Of a stretch of DNA of 27,745 nt, positions 21,777 to 27,745 are shown piece after piece. Position 1 is the first letter of the stretch, and each line of letters begins with the position of its first letter. A program made the position numbers and the translations under genes. Source of the DNA: an uncultured Eggerthellaceae bacterium (GTDB lineage: Bacteria; Actinomycetota; Coriobacteriia; Coriobacteriales; Eggerthellaceae); the NCBI GenBank assembly GCA_910588945.1, contig CAJUSF010000026.1, positions 1-27,745 of the forward strand. The letters are read 5' to 3'. The notes below the pieces were generated by a model. That model was not told the DNA's origin and ran no database searches. It worked only from the letters and a program-made list of their open reading frames with translations.

Positions 21777-21818
21777 CACGATATCGTGGTCACCGACCGC
21801 AAGATCGGCGGCCACGAT
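21777..21818. promoter_or_regulatory. Intercistronic hairpin with alternative pairing
   Basis: ATCGTGGTCACCGA (21783-21796) pairs with TCGGCGGCCACGAT (21805-21818) except at two positions. The first half of this arm can instead pair with CACGAT just outside it (21777-21788 is the palindrome CACGATATCGTG). The two folds exclude each other. No T-tract follows on the minus strand, so RNA processing or differential stability between the second and third genes is more likely than termination. Confidence 0.5.
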
Positions 21819-21839
21819 AATCTTAACACGTAAAAAGGC

Positions 21840-22199
21840 TTAGAGCTGCCAGAGAACCATCGGACGATCGAACTCTGCCATTTTAGCAATCATGTCCTCA
21901 AGAGTGCCGTAGTACATAGAAGCGGACTCCTCGACCTGAACAGCGAGAGGACGTTGACCTGCTTTGTCTCCACCAGTTCCCCAGTGCTCAGAGAAGATGG
22001 ATGTTGGGCATGGTACATAGAACCACTCCCATGCATCGCCAGTGTCGCCTTCTGCCTTGCGGAAAGGACCGACCTGAACCTCTTTGATGCCGAACTGATC
22101 GAGAGGAAGACCTAGCTCCTCCTTGCACCCGATCTCAGCAGCATGGTTGCCTGAGAAATAGGTGTAGTCAACGAGCAAAGCATATTTCTGATCTGCCAT
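21840..22199 (-). CDS. 119-aa protein of unknown function, probable small partner of the molybdopterin enzyme
   Basis: I cannot assign a named family. The start MADQKYALLVDYTYFSGNHA resembles the beginning of ferredoxin-type electron-transfer subunits of molybdopterin enzymes (a YAL(L/V)xDxxxCxGCxxC pattern), but the cysteine motif is replaced by YFSGNHAAEIGC. It keeps CKEELGLP and a central VGPFRKAEG...WFYVPCPT segment. It may be a remodelled beta subunit that has lost its Fe-S clusters, which is my inference from the pattern. The ATG at 22199 is preferred over the GTG at 22211 because AGGAAG lies at proper spacing. It begins 23 bases after the large-subunit stop, so co-translation is likely. 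Confidence 0.82.
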   Translation of the reverse strand: MADQKYALLVDYTYFSGNHAAEIGCKEELGLPLDQFGIKEVQVGPFRKAEGDTGDAWEWFYVPCPTSIFSEHWGTGGDKAGQRPLAVQVEESASMYYGTLEDMIAKMAEFDRPMVLWQL

Positions 22200-22222
22200 A
22201 TTCTTTTTCACTTCCTTTCGAA

Positions 22223-24601
22223 TTAGTCAGCGTCGAGGCTGCGGACACGGCGCATGTTGCACATAACTCCCTTGTAAGGAGCACCAAATCCAAGCTTGCC
22301 GATGTTCATATGAGGAACAAGGCTGTTGAAGTTGGACTTCCAAACGCCGAACAGGTTAGGCTCTGCACCCTCCTGCTCCGGGAACCACCAGCCGTGTGCA
22401 CAGTTGATGATGCCGTCCTTCATGACAGGAGTGATCTCTGCCTTGAAGCGTGCCTCACCAAACATATTGTAGACCTCAACCCAATCGCCGTCGGTGATGC
22501 CATACTCTTCAGCGGTCTTCGGGTTGATCTGGACCCATGGCCACGGATCGATCTGACGCAGTGAAGGAACATGACGATGCTCAGAGTGGAATGAGCTGTA
22601 ACGACGTGAACCAGAGGTGGAGATCAGCGGATAGCCCTCAGCGAAGTCAGGCTTGCTGATCGGTGAGTAGTTCGGCTCCTCGTAGTAAGGTAGCGGATCC
22701 TCGCCCCATGATTCATAAAGAATTGAGTAAGCCTCGATCTGACCGGTAATGGTGTTGAAGCCAGGCTCACCGTCGAAGCGGAGCATGCCCTTCTCATACT
22801 TCTCATACTCGAATCCATGAGCACCAGGCTGATAGATTCCGAGCTCCTGGAAGCTCTTCCAGTCATAACCGAGCTCCTTGAGCTGGTCAGAGTAGAAGTC
22901 TTCAACAGCAGTCTGGAGAGCATCGAGATCGAGCTTGCCACGACCCTGAGCAACGGTAACCTCAGCAGGAGACTGACCATGCTCGAGTGCGTCGATGTTG
23001 AGAGTATCGCCTGCCGGCTTGTACCACGGCCACCAAGTCGGGTTGAGACGCTGACCGAAGATCAGGCAGATCTCGACGTCGGACTTGCACTCGCCAACAG
23101 TGAGAGCCTTGTTCATTGGGCCCATGAACACTGTGTTGCGGCCATAGTGAGTAAGAACGATGCCGTCATGCTCTGCCCAAGTGGACATCGGGAGGAAGTA
23201 GTCGCCTACTGCCATAGCAGTCGGGGTCATCGTGAGATCCTGAATAACAACGAACTCAAGCTTCTTGAGAGCGATGTGCCAACGCTTCGGCTGTGCGGAG
23301 CAAGTTGGGGTCAGGAAGTTAGAGCTGTTGAACCAGCCCATCTTGAGAGCATAAGGCTCATCTGTCTCCATGGTGTTGAGAGTCTCGTCTGGCTGGGTTG
23401 TAGCCATACCAGTTGAGAGGCCCGGCCATGCAGCAGCACCGATGCGCTTCGACCAAATAGCGTCGTCCATAGCGCCACGCTGCTCCATACGCCACTTGCC
23501 AAGAAGTGCAGAAGGAGGTCCAAGGGTAAGTCCACCAGGACGGTCGATAGAACCAGCAAGACCAGCAAGGATGATCATTGCCTGTGAAAGCTGAACGCCG
23601 TTCTTGTTCTGGTCGAACGCAAGACCCCAAGCCCAGCCGATAGGACGCTCGGTGCCGATGATGTGAGCAACCTTCTTGATGGTCTCTACAGAAACCGTAG
23701 TGATCTCAGCAACCTTGTCAACAGGATACTCAGCAGCGCGAGCCTTCATCTCGTCAAGACCATAGATCCACTTCTCAGCGAACTCGTGATCATACTCGTC
23801 ATTCTCGAACATGAGGTTCATGATGCCGAGAGCCATAGCGGTGTCAGTCTGAGGACGAACCTGAACGTTGATGTTTCCGTCATGAGCGCCAACCCAGGTG
23901 ATACGTGGGTCGATAGAGATGATCTTGGTGCCAAGCTTCATCATATCGACGAGGCAGTGACCGAAGAAGCCGTCGCCGTTTGAAGGCAGTGGCTCCTTGC
24001 CCCAGACAACAACCCACTTAGAGAGGGTGTATGCCGGGTCATGATAGCTGCCCGGAAGATGACCAGCATAGTCGAGCTCAGGATAGCCTGCGCCGAGAAC
24101 GTAGTCAGCGATGGAGCAACGAGGTCCGTAGCAAGACCAGCCAGACTGCGTGTAGCAGCAGTTCGGGGACTGCAGTACGGAGAAAGTAAGTGCATAGTAG
24201 AAAATGCAAGCCTCACGGCCGGTGCCACCGAAGCAGACGATGGACTCAGGGCCATAAGTGTTCTGGAAGTAACGCACCTTCTCGCAGATGGTGTCGATTG
24301 CTTCGTCCCAAGTGGTTTGCTCCCACTCGTCCTTGCCGCGATTCTCATATGCGCGCTTCATCGGATGGATGATGCGGCTCGGAGCATATGTGTACTCGCG
24401 AAGAGCAAGGTTCATGGCGTTCACACGGCCAGTAGTAATCGGGTTGTCGTCGTCACCCTCGATGCGAATAAGCTCGCCGTCCTTGGTGATGACCTTAACA
24501 CCATATCCTACCGGGTGTGATCCTGGGGGAGACCAGGTGTTGGAGCGTGTAGCGACGGTGCCGTCGGAACGCTCGACTCGCCACTCTTTGCTGTAAGCCA
24601 T
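22223..24601 (-). CDS. Cytoplasmic molybdopterin (DMSO-reductase-family) enzyme lacking the N-terminal Fe-S site
   Basis: The product has 792 residues and binds bis-MGD. Family landmarks are KVITKDGELIRIEGDDDNP, RIIHPMKR, WEQTTWDEAIDTI, YGPESIVCFGGTG, EKWIYGLDEMKARAAEYPVD, MTPTAMAVGDYFLPMSTWAEHDG and the C-terminal cap AEEYGITDGDWVEVYN. Layout and motifs such as EYPVDKVAEIT and DPLPYYEEP recall acetylene hydratase and related dehydroxylases. The usual CxxCxxxC and GRxC cysteines are replaced (SNTWSPPGSHPVG, GRVNAMN), so no [4Fe-4S] cluster is expected. The likely Mo or W ligand is C157 in SGWSCYGPR. No Tat signal is present. The ATG at 24601 has AAGGA upstream. It is divergent from a LuxR-type regulator and followed by two small proteins. 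The substrate is unknown. Confidence 0.9.
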   Translation of the reverse strand: MAYSKEWRVERSDGTVATRSNTWSPPGSHPVGYGVKVITKDGELIRIEGDDDNPITTGRVNAMNLALREYTYAPSRIIHPMKRAYENRGKDEWEQTTWDEAIDTICEKVRYFQNTYGPESIVCFGGTGREACIFYYALTFSVLQSPNCCYTQSGWSCYGPRCSIADYVLGAGYPELDYAGHLPGSYHDPAYTLSKWVVVWGKEPLPSNGDGFFGHCLVDMMKLGTKIISIDPRITWVGAHDGNINVQVRPQTDTAMALGIMNLMFENDEYDHEFAEKWIYGLDEMKARAAEYPVDKVAEITTVSVETIKKVAHIIGTERPIGWAWGLAFDQNKNGVQLSQAMIILAGLAGSIDRPGGLTLGPPSALLGKWRMEQRGAMDDAIWSKRIGAAAWPGLSTGMATTQPDETLNTMETDEPYALKMGWFNSSNFLTPTCSAQPKRWHIALKKLEFVVIQDLTMTPTAMAVGDYFLPMSTWAEHDGIVLTHYGRNTVFMGPMNKALTVGECKSDVEICLIFGQRLNPTWWPWYKPAGDTLNIDALEHGQSPAEVTVAQGRGKLDLDALQTAVEDFYSDQLKELGYDWKSFQELGIYQPGAHGFEYEKYEKGMLRFDGEPGFNTITGQIEAYSILYESWGEDPLPYYEEPNYSPISKPDFAEGYPLISTSGSRRYSSFHSEHRHVPSLRQIDPWPWVQINPKTAEEYGITDGDWVEVYNMFGEARFKAEITPVMKDGIINCAHGWWFPEQEGAEPNLFGVWKSNFNSLVPHMNIGKLGFGAPYKGVMCNMRRVRSLDAD

Positions 24602-24763
24602 ACTTTCCTTCTTTCTCACGTTTCCATACTTTTATGGAACCTACTTCCGTGCCTCCGTACGAAAGCACGTATCTTTCAAGCGATCCGCTCTATATATAGA
24701 TATACAGAGACAGAAATCCTACGCTATCCCTAGCTAGCGTAGAAATGCTTGGAAGCTGAAATG

Positions 24764-24775
24764 TGATCGCGATCA
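24764..24775. promoter_or_regulatory. 12-bp palindrome, CRP/FNR-like site
   Basis: TGATCGCGATCA is a perfect palindrome, in the context GTGAT-CGCG-ATCAG. This matches 8 of 10 positions of the FNR half-site pair (TTGAT-N4-ATCAA) and the left half of a CRP site (TGTGA). It is centrally placed between the divergent operons, so an FNR/CRP-family regulator may control both. A site for the adjacent LuxR-type protein is the alternative. Confidence 0.4.
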
Positions 24776-24847
24776 GCGACGCATTCAAATATAAGAGACA
24801 CCTCAAGAAGCGCGTCGTATCGCCGGTTTGCTTTTCAAATTTATCAT

Positions 24848-24871
24848 ATCAACCTTTAAGGTTGATTTTTT
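24848..24871 (+). terminator. Intrinsic terminator just ahead of the LuxR-gene promoter
   Basis: ATCAACC (24848-24854) pairs with GGTTGAT (24860-24866), extendable by two A-T pairs, and is followed by five further Ts. It would stop plus-strand transcripts coming from the control region. Its right arm contains the -35 hexamer of the LuxR promoter (24862-24867). Confidence 0.6.
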
Positions 24872-24890
24872 CATACTCGATGCATATAAT
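24862..24890 (+). promoter_or_regulatory. Sigma70 promoter of the LuxR-type regulator gene
   Basis: TTGATT (24862-24867) and a perfect TATAAT (24885-24890) are separated by 17 bases. Transcription would start near 24897, which excludes translation from the upstream ATG at 24763 and fixes the start codon downstream (GTG 25006 or ATG 25039). Confidence 0.8.
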
Positions 24891-25005
24891 GCCTGTTCAG
24901 AGAGGTCTTGAATTTTCTGTGAAGCGGGTTGATTTGAAATGCTCGGAACCGACTTTTCAAACTCTCTGTAAGACTTATAGTCATAGCGAGAGGATAGTTC
25001 GTTTA

Positions 25006-27405
25006 GTGGTAAAAGATGCACCGCATATCACTCTTTCCATGGGACGTTATTCCGATGGCGAAAACACTACGGGTGATATAGGAGCGCTCGGTTTAGGATT
25101 CGGCATCTTTCAGGCCTGGCTCTACATGGCTGTTTTCAGCGTCATTCGTATCTTCGAGCCATCCATACTTACGGGATTCAACTTCTATCTAACAGAATCG
25201 ATGGCGTATTCGATTCTTTATTCATTCTTGGCATCTAGCGCCATCACTTTGATTTTTATCGGCGCGTCTAATCAGCGCTACCTGCGCTTTTATGTTAGTA
25301 AACTTGCCATGTGGCTCGGGGCAAGCCTCTGCTCGCTCGGAACTCTTGCCGCCTTTTTGGCTTGTGTCCCATTTTCCCCGGAAGCGTCTGCTGAGCTTGG
25401 AGCTGCGCTTGCAGACACGTCGTCAATATCCTCCAATATGGACCCGCTTTTAATAGAAAACTTGGGGATGTTCGAGGATGACTCCACTCCTCTATCATGG
25501 ATCGCATCATTTGTTTCTGGAATATCCATGGGAATCGGATCGAGCCTGCTCGTAGCGCTTTGGGGAACAGGATTCGCCCGGTGCAGGTTCACAACGATCG
25601 TGCTTAACGCAGCGATTTCGTTTCCGCTCGGTGTAATCGTTGCGTTCCTGCTGACCATCTGGATTCCATCACCTTTCGCAGGCGTCGTTACGGCATGTCT
25701 TCCCTTTTTGGCCATCCTGTTCTTGCAGATCCTCACACCAATGCCCTTTTACCAGCGCCACGAAAAACCCATTTTCGACCCGTTCCCCGCACATCGCATC
25801 TCCTATATAGTACGCATCGGAATCCCGACCGTGATTTTTGGGATCGTACTCGGTGTACTGCGAGCAATCTGTGTCGGGCAAGTGCTCCCATCAGGAAACA
25901 TAACCATTCAACTGGTGCTCGGAGCAGCGTGCGCGCTTAGCATTGTGCTGTTCATTGTAGCTATAGCTATCGCGCGAAGAAATCCCTACTGGGATACGCT
26001 TTTCAGAAACCTTGTGCCCGTAATAGTGATCGGATCAGTTTCTATTCCGTTCATCACCGGCGAATACGCAGTTCCATCTGGCTTTTTGATTTCGCTTGGA
26101 TACATTTGTCTCGAAGTTCTGATGTGGGTGTTCTTCGCCGATTTAAGCAATCGTTTCAGTCTTTCGCCTTTGTTTGTGTTCGGCCTTGGGCGCGGAATAC
26201 TTGAGGTTGCCGGGATCTTGGGATCAGCCTTGGCCACTTGGGGATTCTATGGATCGATCCCCGGTATCAGTGGTGGCCTTACCGTTTTGGCGCTGATATG
26301 CGCCACTTTGATGTCGATCGGCTATTCAGTACTGCCGCGATATCGTGAATTTAAGAGCATTGTTGAAGAGAACGGCGACTCTGAGGCAAGCACAGCACAT
26401 GCGGTCATCGGTCCAAAAAGTGTGACGGACAATGCGATGCAAGAAGGAAAAGCCGACCGATCTCATGAAGTTATCGACAGTTCCATCGAATCAAGAAAGA
26501 CTGCTGATGCCGGCAATGCCAATAATGCTGAGGTTGAAAAGGCCGACCTAAAGGTTGAGGATGCTTGGGCCCATTCATCCTCTCAAACCGACGAGGCTGG
26601 ATTTAGGTTGACGCACGTTGACCACAGCACTGCAGGCGATAGCACGGCATCGCATGAAGACGACACCTTCGTAGTGAATGCAAAAGCCGCATTCGATTAC
26701 GGAATCGAACCTTCAAAACCATCGAATGAAAACGATCTTCTAACTGGTGATTTCACACTTAATTCAACCTCTCAGGTGGATGTAGTATCATCTGATTCTG
26801 AGCCGCTTTTGGCTGTCGATGGACTTGCTGATGAAAGCGATCGAGACAAAGAAGCACCTTTAGGATCTTCGCAACAGAACATCACTCCGCCCGGAACCGA
26901 TGCGGTGGCTTCCGGAGTTTCAGTTACCGCAGCAGATGGTTTCCTAGATGGCGAAGCTCGCGACGCGCATGAAAAAGGAAGCTTCTATCGACGCTGCGAT
27001 GAGATTTCTGACCAATACATGCTTTCAAAACGTGAACGCGAGGTTCTTCCCTTGCTTGCTAAAGGACACAATGCTGCCTTCATCCAAGACAAACTTTGTG
27101 TTTCCAAGAGCACAGCAAAGACGCATATCAATCATATCTATAAGAAACTCGACATTCACACGCAGCAAGAACTACTTAACATGGTCGAAGACAGACAACG
27201 TGGACCGATGAGTTCCGACGGTAATGAAACCGGCGCATCAAACGGCTCAAATAATATGCATAATGACAGCAAGAAGCATCTCGGTAATAACTATATGCTG
27301 GACAAGAATGCATATGAAAAGGCGCTGAATGAAGCCGCTATGAACCCCTCCACCAGCAGACCCAAACCTAAGCGTGGATATCGCACCTCCATTTTTAGCG
27401 ATTAA
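25006..27405 (+). CDS. LuxR-type regulator with 12-TM membrane domain and long acidic linker
   Basis: The product has about 799 residues. About 12 hydrophobic helices fill the first 440 residues, as in MFS-like domains. A polar, Asp/Glu/Ser-rich linker of about 225 residues follows. Then comes a LuxR-type HTH (about 671-727): YMLSKREREVLPLLAKGHNA with LCVSKSTAKTHINHIYKKLD, the GerE recognition helix. A basic tail of about 70 residues ends the protein. Proteins with 12 TMs and a LuxR HTH are abundant in Eggerthellaceae and often neighbour molybdopterin enzymes, here divergently. They are thought to sense the substrate at the membrane. The linker is much longer than usual for the group. The start is uncertain: GTG 25006 has GAGAGGAT upstream, ATG 25039 does not. 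Confidence 0.85.
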   Translation: MVKDAPHITLSMGRYSDGENTTGDIGALGLGFGIFQAWLYMAVFSVIRIFEPSILTGFNFYLTESMAYSILYSFLASSAITLIFIGASNQRYLRFYVSKLAMWLGASLCSLGTLAAFLACVPFSPEASAELGAALADTSSISSNMDPLLIENLGMFEDDSTPLSWIASFVSGISMGIGSSLLVALWGTGFARCRFTTIVLNAAISFPLGVIVAFLLTIWIPSPFAGVVTACLPFLAILFLQILTPMPFYQRHEKPIFDPFPAHRISYIVRIGIPTVIFGIVLGVLRAICVGQVLPSGNITIQLVLGAACALSIVLFIVAIAIARRNPYWDTLFRNLVPVIVIGSVSIPFITGEYAVPSGFLISLGYICLEVLMWVFFADLSNRFSLSPLFVFGLGRGILEVAGILGSALATWGFYGSIPGISGGLTVLALICATLMSIGYSVLPRYREFKSIVEENGDSEASTAHAVIGPKSVTDNAMQEGKADRSHEVIDSSIESRKTADAGNANNAEVEKADLKVEDAWAHSSSQTDEAGFRLTHVDHSTAGDSTASHEDDTFVVNAKAAFDYGIEPSKPSNENDLLTGDFTLNSTSQVDVVSSDSEPLLAVDGLADESDRDKEAPLGSSQQNITPPGTDAVASGVSVTAADGFLDGEARDAHEKGSFYRRCDEISDQYMLSKREREVLPLLAKGHNAAFIQDKLCVSKSTAKTHINHIYKKLDIHTQQELLNMVEDRQRGPMSSDGNETGASNGSNNMHNDSKKHLGNNYMLDKNAYEKALNEAAMNPSTSRPKPKRGYRTSIFSD

Positions 27406-27551
27406 CGCAGTACTTTTTCTTTGAGACATCTCCTTCCCTATTCCTTCCCTTGGGGTCAGCTCCCCTAAAGTCGATCCTCTGGGGTGGATATGCCATTCTG
27501 CCGATTTACAAATATCGAACATTCGTACTATTTATTTGGGTAGTAGCCCGC

Positions 27552-27617
27552 GCGCTTGCTCGCGTTCAAACCGCGAGCCAGCGCATTCCGCTTAGGCAAG
27601 GAAAGTGCCGCCTTGCC
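27552..27617. ncRNA. Two adjacent hairpins (possible structured RNA)
   Basis: GCTCGCG (27558-27564) pairs with CGCGAGC (27572-27578) around TTCAAAC, with an outer GCGC/GCGC pair (27552-27555, 27581-27584). Then GGCAAGG (27595-27601) pairs with CCTTGCC (27611-27617). The first loop looks like a tRNA T-loop, but there are no D or anticodon arms. An RNA gene or leader of a gene beyond the edge is possible, but the class is unknown. Confidence 0.3.
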
Positions 27618-27722
27618 AGGGGGAGACCTCTTGTTGGATGGAGCCTGATGTTGCTATACGAAGATAGTGTCTAAATCCCCAAACATTGTTCTCATAATTT
27701 ATGAAAGCATCATCATCCATGA

Positions 27723-27745
27723 TGCATATCGTTTGTAGATATGCA
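27723..27745. repeat. Inverted repeat at the window edge
   Basis: TGCATATC (27723-27730) and GATATGCA (27738-27745) flank GTTTGTA. The CATATC-N7-GATATG core resembles CATATC-N8-GATATG in the palindrome before hom (3008-3031). It may be an operator of a gene lying beyond the edge. Confidence 0.35.

Larger units (their letters stand above)
24602..25005. other. Divergent control region between the molybdopterin operon and the LuxR-type gene
   Basis: This 404-nt stretch has no gene. From left to right it contains an AT-rich TATATATAG segment (24691-24700), a probable -10 area for the molybdopterin operon. Next are the inverted repeat ACGCTA/TAGCGT (24721-24740), a 12-bp palindrome (24764-24775), an intrinsic terminator (24848-24871), the LuxR-gene promoter (24862-24890) and a leader of about 110 nt. 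The long open frame that extends upstream from the LuxR gene to 24763 crosses these signals and is not translated in my view. Confidence 0.7.
27406..27745. other. Non-coding tail with paired hairpins
   Basis: No convincing gene is present in this 340-nt tail. It has GGGGTCAGCTCCCC near 27453, possibly part of the end of the LuxR transcript, two adjacent GC-rich stems at 27552-27617, and an 8-bp-arm inverted repeat at the very edge (27723-27745). Short frames here are not supported by ribosome sites or similarity. Confidence 0.5.

Noticed and set aside
24763..25005. N-terminal extension of the LuxR-type frame up to ATG 24763
   Set aside because: It crosses a palindrome, a terminator and a strong promoter whose start (about 24897) lies downstream of that ATG. 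No ribosome site is present.
27552..27584. tRNA gene suggested by the T-loop-like TTCAAAC hairpin
   Set aside because: No D arm, anticodon arm or matching 5' acceptor strand is found upstream, and the T-stem is seven instead of five pairs.

Overview
The window looks like a chromosomal segment from a Coriobacteriia member, most likely Eggerthellaceae. This rests on three things: moderate to high GC, a 12-TM protein ending in a LuxR-type helix-turn-helix placed divergently from a cytoplasmic molybdopterin enzyme (an arrangement typical of that family), and housekeeping genes of actinobacterial flavour. Genus and species cannot be fixed from the sequence alone.

Layout. (1) 1-145: 3' end of an IS30-family transposase and its probable terminal repeat. 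(2) 164-6100, all on the minus strand: a CmpB/DUF1113-type membrane protein, homoserine dehydrogenase (hom), diaminopimelate decarboxylase (lysA), then the rplM-rpsI ribosomal operon. Between lysA and rpsI lies an unlisted 33-aa hydrophobic holin-like peptide gene. A plus-strand promoter and terminator converge on its 3' end, which is the layout of a type I toxin-antitoxin module. The hom-lysA gap is full of inverted and direct repeats. (3) 6511-8679, plus strand: a membrane-anchored extracytoplasmic protein of unknown function, then a Ppx/GppA phosphatase. (4) 8747-12896, minus strand: DHA2-type MFS exporter, HhH-GPD DNA glycosylase, D-aminoacyl-tRNA deacylase (dtd), NifX/NifB-like cofactor-binding protein, LysR regulator. 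(5) 13066-21288, minus strand: the most unusual block. In transcription order it encodes a 115-aa unknown protein, a cytoplasmic leucine-rich-repeat protein translationally coupled to it, a vWA protein with a degenerate metallopeptidase motif and a long acidic insert, a MoxR-type AAA+ ATPase fused to a class I methyltransferase, and a Tat/lipoprotein-type GH25 lysozyme. A 380-nt gap with nested palindromes separates the vWA and MoxR genes. (6) 21474-24601, minus strand: a molybdopterin oxidoreductase operon whose large subunit has lost the N-terminal Fe-S cysteines and is followed by two small unknown proteins. It is closed by a strong terminator. (7) 25006-27405, plus strand: the divergent LuxR-type membrane regulator, with an excellent sigma70 promoter, then about 340 nt of partly structured non-coding sequence.

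How the genes may work together. Block 5 has the core of a MoxR-vWA (RavA-ViaA-like) chaperone/conflict system. LRR, methyltransferase and cell-wall hydrolase activities are added to it, and it is the best candidate for an undescribed system. Blocks 6 and 7 form a regulator-enzyme pair, probably for anaerobic conversion of an aromatic or unsaturated small molecule by a catalyst that, in sequence, lacks the usual Fe-S electron path. All functional links are inferred from families and gene order. No database search was possible.
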